From assembly GCA_051294375.1 (NCBI GenBank), contig CM119266.1, positions 27,419,017 to 27,483,016 on the forward strand: 64,000 nucleotides of DNA, in the 5' to 3' direction. The position numbers were made by a program, and so were the translations under genes. Numbering within the stretch: position 1 is the first letter of the stretch; the number at the start of each line of letters is the position of its first letter. The notes beneath the pieces were generated by a model. That model searched no databases and was not told the origin of the DNA. It saw only the letters and a program-made list of their open reading frames with translations. Below, piece by piece: positions 46,259 through 59,955 of this stretch. This DNA is from Paraspadella gotoi (Eukaryota > Chaetognatha).

Positions 46259-47324
46259 ATGAGAACATTGTTTGAGCAGTGCTTAATCTCGACTAATATT
46301 ACTCAATCCAATATATCAAAAGATAAAAATAGAATAATAACTTTATTAAGTATTCAATATCCAATAATCATTGAAAAACATGCATCAGAATGACAGAGAG
46401 CCAAAATGCAGCAGCAGCAGTAGAGCCGATACGCAGCAACAGTAGCAGTAAACTGAGATGCAGCAACAGAACCGAGACGCAGCATCAGTAGCAGCAGAGG
46501 CCGAGACGCAGCAACAGCTCAAAGCTACATAAAAGCTTAAAATTAATTACCATATTCAAATAATTTCACAAATATCATTTAATACCTGATGGTCTCAGAG
46601 GATACTCCCAAAAATTAAGAATTTACTCTCCTTTATATACAAGGACACAATTATTACAACCAATAGAGGAGAATTCACATTTTAAGAATAAGATCAAAAC
46701 ATTTACAATTATTATTAACCAATGAGAGACCAGATATTCAAATTCAAGGTATAAAATTCAACCAATTAGAGACTTTAAACAGAACTATTGGAGTCATTCA
46801 ATTAAACTTTAACTCAGATATTTGAACCATTAAAAAATAAAAGGTCAGGGCTCAATTCAGATAAAAATCTTTATAAACTTTAACAGAGAATAATAATAAT
46901 AATAAATAATAAATAAATAATAATAATAATAATTAATAATAATAATAATAATAAATATATAATAAATCAAAGGAAATCGACAAAGTGGCGACAGCGACGA
47001 CGACGACGACGACGACAACGTCCCGACCAAAAGAAAGAAAACCGACAAAAACGACAACAACTACCAGGACAAGCGAGACGCGAAAAAGCGAAAAAATCGA
47101 GAAGAGTGAATCGGGCTCGATTACGGGTGTCGGGCGTTGCGATACTCGAGATAGAAAAACTCGGACCGACCGAGGCAGAAAACTGGCACCAGACACTCCG
47201 AAGTTAGGATGTATAAGAGGTGGTGAGTTACATGGGCGACGGAAGTCGGGTGGTTTGCGAACTGGCATTGAGATTCTGTGGGTGGAGATTAGCGCGGTGT
47301 AGAAGGGGGTTACGTATTGTGGAT
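46259..47324. other. AT-rich region with a CAG-type minisatellite
   Basis: Imperfect gcagcaacag/ccgagac units lie at 46400-46510, followed by a stretch with three accaat motifs and (AAT)n (46890-46960). An open frame at 46985-47302 is trinucleotide-derived at its start and has no signature. Confidence 0.45.
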
Positions 47325-49830
47325 CAGTAGGGGGAGACTATGGGGTGTGCCGACGATCTAGAAACGCGGGGGGGCAGGAGAGGCGGGGGAGACCGACTGG
47401 CCCCGAGTTTCAAGGGGGAGAGGAAGATAGGAGAGGAAGAGAAAGCTGAGGGGAGACAGCGGGGAAGAAGGCGAGTAGAAAGAACTAGGGTAAGGGAAAG
47501 GAAGGAGTGAAATAGAGAATCAGGGCATTTGTAGAATAAGAGGAGGAGGACAGGAGGGGAAGAAGAGGGGAGAACAGGGGCATGAGAGAAAGGGGGAGGA
47601 CAGGGTTAACGCCGAGGGAAGGGGGGAGAACAGGGGAGAGAAGGGGAGAGCCAGCCGGCTTGGGTAGTTCTAAGGGGGAGTATAGTGTGGGCGATCAGGT
47701 GTGTGTGTGATGAAGCGAGGGAGGACAAGGGAGTTTGGGACGACGCCCCAAGGAAAAGGCGGCCGAATGACACTCTCGGTATGTACACAGGGTCTGTTCT
47801 GCCAGTGAAGTGTGGGTTTTTGATGTATAGGTGGTGGCTTTTCAAGGAGAGGGAGAAAAAAAGGAAGAGAAAAGAGAGTGGTGGTGATGTCAAGCGGTGT
47901 GTTTGGGGAGAGGGCGCGACGAAGCCGGGAGAGCAGGAAGAAAGAGAAGGGGAGACAGGGGGAGGAGAAGAAGGCGGCGACAGGGTGGGGATGAAAGGGT
48001 GACGGAGAATAGGAGGAGGAAGAGGAGCGGAAAGCAAGAAAAAGAAGGGAGGAATGCAGACGAGGGGGAAGAACTCGATATGGAAAAGGAGGTGGGAGAT
48101 CAGGGGCTTTTAGAGAAGGGAGGGAGACAGGGCGAATGGGTATATTTGTATCAGGGTGTTTAATGGAAGGGGCGGGGGGCACAGGGGGGCAGGAAGGGGG
48201 GGAGGACAGGGACACACGAAAAGGGGAGAAGAACATTTGGGCGTGAGACTAGGGAATGAGTATAAGGAGGGAGATCAGGGTTTGATGTTAAAGTGTGTGT
48301 GGGAGGAGCCAGAGCAGAAAGAGAAGGAGGGGAGAAGAAAAGGCAGGAGAAAAGACTGCGAGGGAGCGAGGAAGGGTTGAATGTACATTGGAAAATATTT
48401 CGGGAAAGAAGGTGGCGGAGACAGGGGGGAGAAGGGGGAGAACAGGGAGGAGAAGGGGAGGGATTGATTGGATCAGGGGCTTTGAGTGAGAGAGAGGGGA
48501 GTGAGTTAAAGGGCCGCGGAGACAGGGGTCCAGCACAGGGGATTAGTATCTGGGGATTGTATGAGAAGGGGGAAGAGAACTAGGCGCCCCAAAAACTTTT
48601 ATTTTTTTCGTGGGGGAAGAGAAGGAGGAGACGACTGCGGGGCTAGGAAAGGGGGGACGGAACAAGCGGGGGCGAGAGAAGGGGGAGATAGGGGGGAGAA
48701 GCGGGCTGGAGAAGCGGAAAGGAGGGAAGAAAGAAGAGGAGGAGGGGCAAGAACAACGTGTGGGGTGAGAAGTGGGAAGAGGGCAGACGAGGGAGAGAAG
48801 CGGGAGGTACACAAGGGGGGACAGGGAGGAAAAAGAGACTTGAGGAGAATGACTGGGGGAGAAGGAAGGGGAGGGACAGGTGAGAAGAAGAGGACCGAGA
48901 CGTGGGGGGAGCACACAGGGCGAAGACAGTGGGGAGACGGAGAACACCGAGGCGGAAAGAAGATTAGTGGGTTCCAGCCAAGCGGCGGGAAGAATAAAAA
49001 ATAAATGAAAAAAAAAGAGAAAAAGAAGAGAAGGCATGCAAGCGGGAGAGAGGGGGGACACTGGACGCGAGAGAGAAGAAAGGGGAGGAAAGACAAAGGG
49101 AGGGAGAAGCGGGAGAAGGGGAAGACAGGGGTGGAGAAGGGGGAAAGAAACGAGGAAAAGAAGTGAGAAGGGGGGGAGGACAAGGTGGGGAAGAGGAGAG
49201 ACTGGGGGGAAAAGGGGGAGACAGGGGGGAGAAGGCGGGGAGATACGGGGGAGGAAAGCGGGAGAAGGGGGAGACAAGGGAGAAGGGAGACAGGAGACGG
49301 AGTACTAGTGGTAGTAGACAGGGATCGATGAAGCTGGGAACGAGGCGGCGGAGAAAGGAGAGGAAGACAGGGAAGAGAAAGGCAAGAAGAACGCGATCTT
49401 ATGGTTTTCGGCTCGCCAAGGAATGTGTGCGATCTGATGAATGGGATTGAAGATAGTGGCGGCCGGATTGACACAGGGAGTAGCGAGTAAGAAAGAGAGA
49501 AGATGAGCAGGGACGGAGACTGACAAGGGTAGTGAAAGAGCGAAGAGAGAAGACCGTGAGAGAAGACGGGGATAAAGATAAGGTGGAGTCCTGGGGGAAG
49601 AGAACGGGCGGCGGAAGTACAGAGACAGAGAATTGGGTGGAGACAGGTAGAGGAGAAAAGGAGAGAGAGGGGCGAAAGACAAGGGATAAGAAGGGGGACT
49701 GTGAACAGCGGCCGAGGGTAAGGGTGGTAAGACAGGAGATAAGAAGGGGCGAGGACAGGGGGCGAGAAGGGGGAAGACACGTGAGAGAAGGGCGGGAAGA
49801 CAAGGGGAGTCAATGGTGGCAGAAGACTAG
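47325..49830. repeat. G-rich minisatellite, 2.5 kb, indel-rich
   Basis: Variants of gggggagacaggggagaagg throughout, with many G4-capable runs of GGGG or longer and frequent substitutions. Long Arg/Gly/Glu and Pro/Ser/Leu frames are repeat artefacts. Confidence 0.9.
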
Positions 49831-50394
49831 GGATGTAGTAAGGGGGTACCGACAGGTTGCGTCTGTCAGTAGGAAAGCCCCGTGTTTCCCATTGGTTGGC
49901 TAGGTGAGTGTGCCCAAATAAAGAAATGAAAAACGTGGATAATGTCTAGGCGTATGTTATTTTTATGGAAATAGATTTATCTAATAATGCACATAAGACT
50001 GCTCGTTGTCTCTTGCAATCTTGCTAAATCTAACCACATTACTCATCACTATAATAATCACACCACTATATAGAATGAAGCGAGGCGAAATTATAGGGCT
50101 TTAAGGGCATACCTCACTAAGAACAATAGTAGGAAGGCTAGCGAAGCCACAGGCAGACGATCAAGGCGAACGGAAGCGAGGTGGCAGGTGGCAGACGATG
50201 GCATGGAATGAGGAGCGGAGATGTCAAAATCAAAAAGAGATAAGCAGTATTAGACCCAAAAATGTTATGAATAGGCAACAGCACGAGAACAGAGTAATTA
50301 ACAAAAAAAATTGAAATAAGATAAAAAAAAAACAATTGCTCTCCGGTACTAAGATAGAAGAGCAAATGAAAGCAAAGGGTTGTTAGAAAGATTT

Positions 50395-51562
50395 AAACAA
50401 ATTATATTTAAAACTTGAAATGACAATGAGAACGGACACATGAATCGCAAAAAGTGTTTAAAGAAGTTTTAACAAATTATTGATCTTAGAGACTGAAGAT
50501 TAAAATGAAAAGTGGGACTCGAATCGAACACAAAATTGTCTCTTAAAAGATCTTTAAACAGAGTTATAGTTTAACAGAGAACTGAAAACTGAAATGAAAG
50601 GGGACATGAGTATCGATCAATATGTCTAAACACGGGATTTAATACCAATTCATATCTAAAACCTGCAATCTAAATTGAACAGAAAAAGCGGACTTGAAAT
50701 CGACAAATGTTTAATAAGATTTTAAACAATTATATCTAAAACTGAAATTGAAAATGAAAGGGGACTGAATCGACAAATGTTAAAAAGATTTTTAAACAAT
50801 TATATACTAAAAATGAAATGAAAATGGAAAGGGAACTGAATCGACAAATGTGTAAAAGATTTTAAACAATTATATCTAATACAAACTGAAATGAAATGAA
50901 AGGGGACTGAATCGACAACTGTGTTAAAAGATTTTTAAACAATGATATCTAAAACTGAAATGAAAATGAAAAGGGACGTGAATCGAACAAATGCTTTTAA
51001 GAAGATTTTAAACAATTATAATCTAAAACTGAAAGATGAAATGACAAAGGGGACTGAATCGACAAATGTTTAAAGATTTTATTAACAACAATATTATAAA
51101 ACTGAGAAATGAAATGGAAAGGGGACTGAATCGACAAAAAATGTTTAAAAGATTTTAAAAAACAATTATATCTAAAACTGATAATAATAATGAAAAAGGA
51201 CTGAATCGACAAATGTTTTTTATAAAACGATTTTAAACATTATATCCTTAAAACTGAAATGAAATGAAAAGGGGACTGATATCGACAAATGCTTAAAAAG
51301 ATTTTTTAAACAATTATATCTAAAATGAAATGAAATGAAAGGGGACTGCAATCAACAAAATGTGAAAAGATTTTTAAACAATTATATCTAAAACTGAAAT
51401 GAAATATGAAAGGGGACTGAATCGGACAAATGTTTAAAAGATTTTTTAAACAATTATATCTAAACTGAAATGAAATGAAAGGGGACTGAATCGACAAATG
51501 TTTAAAAGATTTTTTTAAACAATTATAATCTAAAACTGAAATGAAATGAAACGCGGGACTGA
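50395..51562. repeat. 67-bp satellite, array A
   Basis: About 17 units, each containing gaaaggggactgaatcgaca, aatgtttaaaagatt and aacaattatatctaaaact, with many indels. Confidence 0.92.
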
Positions 51563-53301
51563 ATCGTGCGCTCTCCCTCGTAAATCGCTTAACCAACCTT
51601 TGCAAAATTATCATTCTCAAACTGAATCGGGAATTCCGGTCCAAATCGTTTGTTATTTGATTTTGTTATTGTTTTGTTGTTCTTGATTAGTCACTCGTCG
51701 GAACGACCTTTCACTCGGGGCGAACAGTCGCAGGGGTACAACAAAGGAGTAAGAGAATACATTATTGATTGGCCTACGAAATGTGGAGGAGCCGAGAAGG
51801 GGTAGGAAGAGAAGAGAGAGTCACGGAAGAGAAGAAGCACGACGAGACGATCTGATTAAAAGGCATTAGAAAAAGTCTGTACCGTATGCGAAGTTAAATG
51901 TAGTGTTGTTATCTCGGACTACGGAAGAGCATTGAGCTCCTTGACCGCCGGACTCTTCTAACCTTCTTGGGATGGTAGTGGCCGCGCAAGATTGTGGGGC
52001 GCGCGAGTTGAAGTGGTGCCTATCAGTGCGACCAATACAATAAATCCAACTCAATAGAAGTCGTGGTGCTGCGACTAGCTGAATTGTTTAGTATCGCGCG
52101 ATTATGTTGATATTTGAAATGAAGCTTTTATCTTAAAAAGCGAATAAAAAAAGATATATGCCTATCAGAAATTTTTTGATTTCAATCGATTGAAAATACT
52201 GGATGTGGGGTTAAAAAAAGGAATTATTTATATGAGATTTACTATTTAAATTTGTGAAGTTTTGAAATGTCTTACGAATTCTAAAGTATTATATTATACT
52301 GTTCTGTTGTTTCCTCTAACTTTCATCTCTCACTGAAAAATGAAAAAAGTGGAACAGACGAAGAGCGAGAGTAGGGATGTGGAGTAAGCAGCTTTGATAC
52401 TGAATGATTGCTCAAAGTGGTGCATAAATTGTCGCCTTCTTTTCTCTAACTACGTCGGGTGCGGGGAAGAAAAAAAGAAAGCAATATACACCCGAATGAA
52501 GAAGATGTGCTTCAATATAGGGCGAAACAAGCTGTACGAAGGTGAGAGAATGTTCTTTCGAAAAGGCCAAAGGAAAGAGAGAAGAGAGAGCAAGAAGAGA
52601 CGAAGAGAGAGAGAGAGAGAGAAGAGAAGCCGTAAGAGCAGGGCAATTGCGGCTCTCGGCACGGCGTATAACTCGACGGCGCGAAAAAGAGAACGGGTAC
52701 ACTACTTTTTCCCTGTTATTGTGTTTGCAGACGTGTATTATATGATTACCTTGTCTCCTCGTCGGTTATCGTGTACTTTCGTTAAACATTCGTTTGTCTC
52801 GTCCTTCGGTCGTGATTGCGTGCTCCACTCTGGAAAGTGCGGGGGCGTCGCGCAGATATGGGCGACACGGTGCGGCCCAATGGGACCCTGTGGAAAGTAA
52901 ATAGAACACCACGAATTTTAACTGTTGTCGATATTACTCTCATCGTGCTTGCGTTGATAATTGCGTTATTTCTTAGGATTACTGGTTAGGTGCGCACGAT
53001 ACACGCGGTCAGCCATCTCTCTGTCCTTGTCGTTTTAGAGTTGCATTAATCATTAGCGATGCCGGTATCCAGTGGTTATCACACGCGCCGAGTTGTTCAC
53101 AGCGGCGCGTTTTTGGCCCCGAAAATTTAAGTGCTCTCTTCGAATTGAGTGTCTTTCTTTTCGACCTGGCACTGGCGCGGACGGACCGCGCGCATTGCAA
53201 AGTTTAAATCTTCTCACTCCCAGTTCCCACTCTCACTCCATTTCTTAATATATCTCTTACTCTCATCCCACTTTAATTAGGCTCAACGCAAAGCTTATGA
53301 A
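51563..53301. other. Unique part of block A between satellite and TIR element
   Basis: Contains a short GA-rich stretch (52570-52625) and a CpG-rich stretch (52830-53190). The open frame at 52394-52900 is not kept in copy B, so it is not annotated. Confidence 0.5.
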
Positions 53302-53417
53302 TACAGATCTGCTCAAAAAATAGTTTAATAGTTATGATAAATTAGCAATTTTATTATTCGTATATTTGAAGGCGAAAATTAATAATTTTTAGCGTGGGCT
53401 CCTCGTTTCAGTATGAA

Positions 53418-54060
53418 TAAATTGTCGGACCACTATTTGCTTCCAGTACCATTTTCCATGATGACAAGGGCAGGAGAGTCGTTTAGAGGCTGGGAAAATA
53501 TGAAGCGTTCGCTCCCCTCAAGATGGTGTTTCAAATTTTTTTGAATCTTTGTCGACATGTGGTATTAGCATGGTGTACTGCAAAGTCGCCCGTCTTTCAT
53601 CCTTGGACATTTTCCGGAGTGATGTTGCAGTCAGGCGAAAGTTTCCGGGGCTATTATTACTTGGAAGCTACCGTCCATCCCATTTTATCTCCAGTTAAAA
53701 TTTGTCTGGTATCCCAGTATCTTTATCCTTTCATAAAAACCGCCCATTCCACTGTTTTGAATTAAAATAGACTATGGCAACAATTTCCTCTTGCTCTCCA
53801 ACTGGCTTGCCAGAGCCCTTACGGTAGGTTCGAATGGCAAGATTTCCAGGTCATCCGTCCTTAGCACTCTTATGACATGCAGGGCCGCTTCGCTTTTCCA
53901 AACAGCTCGTCCAAGAGTTTCCAGTAATGCGTGGTCCAGAAGATTGCGTACACAACTCTGCAGACTGGCCTTATAGGAGAGAGAATTATAAGCTGTTTGG
54001 CGAATCCTTATCTTGACAAAAGTCCGCGACATCCTTGCACACTTCTGTGGGGATTAGCTC
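53418..54060 (-). pseudogene. Tc1-like transposase relic, copy A
   Basis: The counterpart of the relic at 60633-61203, with further indels. A helix-turn-helix-like stretch (about 53960-54050) and a C-terminal SPDCN-type segment (about 53620-53650) can be traced only by comparison with copy B. No intact frame. Confidence 0.5.
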
Positions 54061-54099
54061 TTTTCAATTAGGCGTGAAAAATAAAAATATGCAGATGCG

Positions 54100-55196
54100 A
54101 CTTCCGCTTTTCTGGGGATAACGCTAGCAAAGTATTCCATCGGTAAAAATTTGATTAACAAATAAATCTTGATAAGTGCGTTCGATCGTGATAACCAATA
54201 ATTGATGCGGATGATAACGAGAAAACTGATTCGATATAATCAAGTGATAAGACAAATTGATTTCGATTGATCAACATACGATTAGATCAGATGTATTGAT
54301 GCGATGTATTCATTCTTGAGTGATCGACTTATCATGTGCTGATTGTTGATAATCATTTCATTGATGCGATGATAGTCATTCAATGGACGCGGATGAGATC
54401 CATCATCGTTAAATAAAATTCAACAATATTGCGTGTATATGAAATGTATAAGAGAGAGAGAGGAGAGAGAGAAAGAGTGGGAGAGAGACAGAGAGAGAAA
54501 AGAGAGACGAAGAGCTGGTCGTTTTCACTTAACTCGTTGTATATAAAGAATAATCAGAATTTTTTAGAAAAAAATCGCGACGAAAACTCGAGAAATAATG
54601 CGATAATAAAAGTTTTTAAAGGAACGAAAAAAAAGAGAGAAGAAAGAAGGTGATGACGAGAGAGAGAGAGAGAGAGTAAAGAGAGGATAGAGAGAAAAAG
54701 ATTTGTTTACAATTGGAAATTTTTTCCAATTTTTTCCAATCGCAGCTTGTAAAGATTTAATTATATTTGTTAATTAAAATTGTAATTGATATACGCATAT
54801 ACTCATTTAAAAAAAATCCTTTGAGTTTCCCATGTTGTCATTAAAGAATTTAAAACACAAATTTTTTGAATTTCATCTTCAATATTATTTATACTTGCAA
54901 GTAATGTAAATTAGATTAAACATTTCTTATCCAATAATACTAATTTGGATATGTTATTATCGAGATACTTTAATCTGCATTCTGCATGATTGCAGTAAAA
55001 TACATAATGAAGTGGATTTCAAACAAAAATGACTTAAATCCAAATGATTAATATGAAAATATCACAGCTATTTTCAAGATGAAAAGCCATATCTAAATTT
55101 TTAACTTACTATGATCGCACTTTACTTTAATTAGTTCATCTAAATATAAAAACATTAGTAGAATACAACCAAACTATAAAGCTTCATTAATTATGA
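54100..55196 (-). repeat. 1-kb dispersed element, copy A
   Basis: The inverted relative of 37262-38335, with heavy indels, especially at both ends. Confidence 0.6.
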
Positions 55197-55450
55197 TTTT
55201 ATTTAAATAATAAAAGACGTAAGCATGCCAAACCAAAGCCGGGTGAGTTTTACGAGGAAGGAATCGAGACGGTGACGGGACGACAAGACGACGCGAACGA
55301 ACGACTTAACGATCACACAAAGAGAGCAACCCCACAAAACGTCAAGCGACACTCGATAAAAACAAAAAACAAAGGATCCGGATAAAAATTTTTTTTTTGA
55401 GAAACCAAATAAAAAAAAAACTGCTAAGATAAATTTCAAAATCCCGTTTT

Positions 55451-56534
55451 GTCTTTAAGTCCGGGGATCACTCAATTTCACATTATAATTAAGCCCTAAC
55501 AACCGAGCTCGATTCAGAAAGGACCAGCTCCTGACGATTTCCGAAAAATGTAGTTGCACTTTATATTTCTTTCAAAGCGTCATCGTTTTTATGATCTTTT
55601 TTTTTGTACTTATATAAAACTAAATAAGAAACCGCTATTTGATAGTGATAGTTGCAGCCCAAACGTAACCGGGTATTTCTCATAAAAATTCGCAATCCAA
55701 TGAGATTACCTCTTTTACGGTCTACTATACTCCAATCTCTAGTGAAAGATACTATTTTCAATAAATTGCTTCTTCCTTCATCAATACTAAATTTCTATAT
55801 TTTTACAATCAAGTTCTTTGGTATATAATTCCTTTGATTATCTTTGAATACGAAAAACAATTTTTCAAAAACAGCTGCTCATAGAAGTCGTCTCGCACCT
55901 TTCCTTCTTGCCCAAGATTTTTTTTCTTCATAGGAGAGTCTAAACGTGGTTGAGCTGCCAACTCTCGTTCTGTTTTATAACTTCCACTTCGTCAAGAAAC
56001 GTTAGAATTCTCCTGTGTATCTGCATATAGAATCTCATATAACGGATTTACATAAAGTAAAAAGTCAAATTTGCAAAAGTTAAATTTCGAGTAATGTTTT
56101 TGTATAACTGCATAAAAACTCATGAAAGTTATAAAAGAGAACCGTCTGGAAAATTGTGAAGAGTAGTTTGTCTTTTAGGGACTTATTAGTGATAACATCT
56201 ACCCCAATGTATAATGTACTTGTACCAAAGGAGATTTAAATTTATAAGAAGTAGAATTGCAGCTTACTGTAAAGAATCAGTTTTAATGTTAAAAATTTAG
56301 TTGTAGAAAATTTAGCTTACATATAAAAATAATTTTTCTCTTGAAAATCTAGTTTTACCGAAGAGAAAAAATTTTGTTTAAATTTTTATGAACATTATTA
56401 GGTAGATTTTTTAAAATGTTTTGAACAATTATTTAAGTAGAAAACCTCTGTACAGGATACTGCAGAAATGATTACGATACAGTAATTAAGAATTTCTACA
56501 ATTTTAGGTTGAGTGAATCCCTGGCCTTAAGTAC
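55451..56534. mobile_element. Nested inverted-repeat element, copy A
   Basis: gtctttaagtccggggatca at the left and its inverse gttgagtgaatccctggcct, taagtac at the right make 25-bp inverted ends about 1.08 kb apart. No coding capacity found. Confidence 0.45.
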
Positions 56535-57799
56535 GGCTTCTATAAAATTTAGGCCTAAAAACGTGTTTGATTATGGCTTCAATAAAAGATATTGTTCTTG
56601 GCCTGTCATATAAAACCCAAGCTTTTTAATAATAGGACGACAACAAGCGAATATAGTCGGGGGTTCAAAGTTTAAACTTTTTTTTTTAGCAGATCTGTAC
56701 ACTCCAAAGAGACGAGCGACATTTTACCAGAATGTTGATCACTTTTGTATTCATACCGAAGTTTGGATTTTTTAATCGCTTTTGGTTCTAACGTTTTTTG
56801 ATTAAATTATTAACCCCTGCTCCAGCGACCGCTCAGTAAACGGCGGATCATCCCGTCTGTGGAAAATTCAAAACCCAACTCAGAAAATTTCGATGAATTT
56901 TTTACGTGCGACAAACGCTCCGATTTTTCGTGGAAAACATAAGATGGTGAGGAATTGGAAGAGAAAGAACAAACAAACATATTAGGCAGATTTTCGCTCT
57001 TTCAGATGGTAAAAAATAGTTTCTAGTTTACGGTTATAGAAGTATATGAAAATAAACAATACAAATATATATGGAAAACAATAGAATTATTCATAAATGA
57101 AGTTCCAATATGCGGAGATTTTGTCTTCTTAGATAGGTTGTATTTTTTTATGTTGAATTTGGTCGACACTGAAATGACTAAGATTAGTTGTATTGTAGAT
57201 CTAGTAATACTAATAGTAATAATGCGATAGTAAATATTATTTGTTAAACTGAAGGAAATTCGGCGAATCGAGAAGTTTCAAAAAAAAGTTAAACTTGATG
57301 CAAATGAGATAGGATTTGATGTAATTTCATTTCCCTTTTTCGTTTCGTTTCGTTTTTTAAATGAGGGGCGTGTAGTGGGGCCCCGGTTCCATTGGTGCTA
57401 GGGACGGGCCCATAAAGAATGAAAATGATAATGTCTAGGCGTATGTTATTTTTTGAAATAGATTTATCTATAATGACATAAGACTGCTGGTCTCTGCAAT
57501 CTGCATAATTAAAATTACTTATATAATTACCTATATAGAATAAGGGGAAATTATTAGGGCTTTTAAAGGGGATCCGCTAAGAAAATAGTGGAGGGGCTCA
57601 GGAGCACAGGAGACGACAAGGCGAAGGGAAGTGAGGTGGAGGTGGAGACGATGGCATGGGAAAGGGGGAGAATGTCAAAAAAGAGATAAAGGTATTGAGC
57701 AAAATATGAATAGCAACAACAGAACAAGTATTAACAAAAAATTGAAATAAATAAAAAAGAAAATTGCTTGTATCTTAAATAGAAAGAGAAATGAGACAA

Positions 57800-59018
57800 A
57801 TGGTTTAAAGGATAAACAATTATAATTAAGAAATGGAAATGATAATTGTAAGGTGGGACTGAATCGACCAAATGTTTTAAAAGATTTTTAAACATATTAT
57901 TATACTAAAACTGAAATGAAATGAAAGGGGACTTGAATCGACAAATGTTTAAAAGATTTTAAAATAATAATCTAAAATGAAATGAAAATGAAAAGGGGAC
58001 TGAATCGACAAATGTTTAAAAGATTTTAAACATGTATATCTTCAAAAATGAAATGAAATGAAAGGGGACTGAATCGACAAATGCTTAAAAGATTTTATAA
58101 ACAATTATATCTTAAAACTTGAAATGAAATGAAAAGGGACTGAATCGACAAATGTTTAAAAGATTTTTAAAATATATATCTAAACTGAAATGAATGAAAG
58201 GGACTGAATCGACAAAATGTTTAAAAGATTTTAAACAATTTATATCTCTAAAACTGAAATAAATTGAAAGGACTGAATCGACAAATGTTTAAAAGATTTT
58301 AAACAATTATATCTAAAACTGAAATGATAATGAAAGGGACTGAATCGACAAATGTATAAAAGTTTTAAACAATATATATCTAAAACTGAAATGAAATTGA
58401 AAGGGGACTGAATCGACAAATGTGTAAAAGATTTTTAAACATTATATCTAAAACTGAAATGAAATGAAAGGGACTGAAATCGACAAATGCTTTAAAGATT
58501 TTAAACAATTATTATATCTAAAACTGAAATGAAATGAAAGGACTGAATCGACAAATGTGTTAAAGGATTTTAAACAATTATATCTAAAATGAAATGAAAT
58601 GAAAGGGGACTGAATCGACAAATGTTAAAGATTTTAAACAATTATATCTAAACTGAAAATGAAATGATAAGGGGACTGAATCGACAAAATGTTAAAGATT
58701 TTAAAACATTATAATTCTTAAAACTTGAAATGAAATGAAAGGGGACTGAATCGACAAATGCTTAAAAGATTTTAAACAATTATATCTAAAATGAAATGAA
58801 ATGAAAGGGGACTGAATCAACAAATGTGTAAAAGATTTTAAACAATTATATCTAAAACTGAAATGAAATGAAAGGGGACTGAATCGACAAATGTTTAAAA
58901 GATTTTAAACAATTATATCTAAAACTGAAATGAAATGAAAGGGGACTGAATCGACAAATGTTTAAAAGATTTTAAACAATTATATCTAAAACTGAAATGA
59001 AATGAAAGGGGACTGAAT
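57800..59018. repeat. 67-bp satellite, array B
   Basis: About 18 units. The last three have an exact 67-bp period (gaatcg at 58881, 58948 and 59015). Confidence 0.93.
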
Positions 59019-59898
59019 CGTCGCTCTCCCTTCGTAAATGCTTACCAACCTTTGCAAAATATCATCTCAAACTGAATCGGAATTCCGGTCCAAATGTTTT
59101 GTTATTTTGATTTTGTTATTGTTTGTTTGTTTTGATTAGTCACTCGTCGAGACCTTTCACTCGGCGAACAGTCGCAGGTACAACAAAGGAGTAAGAATAC
59201 ATTATTGATTGGCCTCGAATGGAGGGAGGGAGAAGGGGGAGAGAGAGGGAGAGAGAGAGAGAGAGAGAGAGAGATCTGATTAAAAGGCATTAGAAAAAGT
59301 TTACCGAGCGAGAAATGGTTATGTGTATCTCGACTACGGAAGAGATGAGCTCCTGACGCGACTCTTCTCCTTTGGGAGGTAGTGGGGCGAAGATTGTGGG
59401 CGCCGATTGAAGGTGCCACAGTGGCCATACAATATCCACCTCATAGAATCGTTGCTGCGATAGTGAATTGGTTATATCGGCGATTAATGTTGATATTTGA
59501 AATTGAAGCTTTTATCTTAAAAGGAATAAAAAAGATATATGCCTATCAAATTTTTCTGATTCAATCGATTGAAAATACTGGTGTGGGGTTAAAAAAAAAC
59601 TTATTTAAAATATGAGCTTTTATTATTTAAATTGATTTGATCTACATATTCATAAGTATTATTATACTTTCTGTTTTCCTCTAACTTTCTCTCTCTGAAA
59701 AAAAAGGACAAAGGAAGAGCAAGAGTAGGAGGAGGAAGAGCAGCTTGTACTGAAGATTGCTCAAATGTGGCAAATGTCGCCTTCTTCGTTTCAACCTCGT
59801 CGTGCGGGGAAAAAAAAGAGCAATATCACCCGAATTGAAGAAATGTGCTTCGATATAAGGGGAAACAAGTTACAAGGTAGAGAATGTCTTTCGAAAAG

Positions 59899-59955
<57 letters not shown>

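Larger units (their letters stand above)
53302..56699 (-). mobile_element. TIR-bounded Tc1/mariner-like element, copy A
   Basis: The left end is ta then cagatctgctcaaaaaatag (53302 on); the right end is the inverse, ...tttttttttagcagatctg then ta (to 56699). TIRs of about 24 bp and TA at both ends are typical of Tc1/mariner. Near the left end lies a broken transposase (minus); inside are a copy of the 1-kb dispersed element and a further inverted-repeat element. Confidence 0.65.
49938..57227 (+). repeat. Tandem block, copy A (7.29 kb)
   Basis: From gataatgtctaggcgtatg to actaatagtaataatgcga, the same order of sequence recurs at 57427-64000. Differences are mostly single-base insertions in copy A. 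Contents: 67-bp satellite, GA tracts, Tc1-like element. Confidence 0.92.

Noticed and set aside
46985-47302. Thr-rich open frame
   Set aside because: Starts in (GAC)n and shows no family motif. Its resemblance to the Thr-rich tail of the membrane protein at 9.7 kb comes from the same trinucleotide.
48543-49813. Long Pro/Ser/Leu frame (over 400 codons)
   Set aside because: The complement of the G-rich minisatellite; low-complexity throughout.
52394-52900. 168-codon open frame
   Set aside because: Not conserved in the second tandem copy (59740-60180), where the frame differs; its middle is a GA tract.
53060-53150. Possible tRNA-Val-like sequence (gtatccagtggttatcacac)
   Set aside because: An A-box-like stretch only; the T arm and acceptor stem cannot be formed in either tandem copy.
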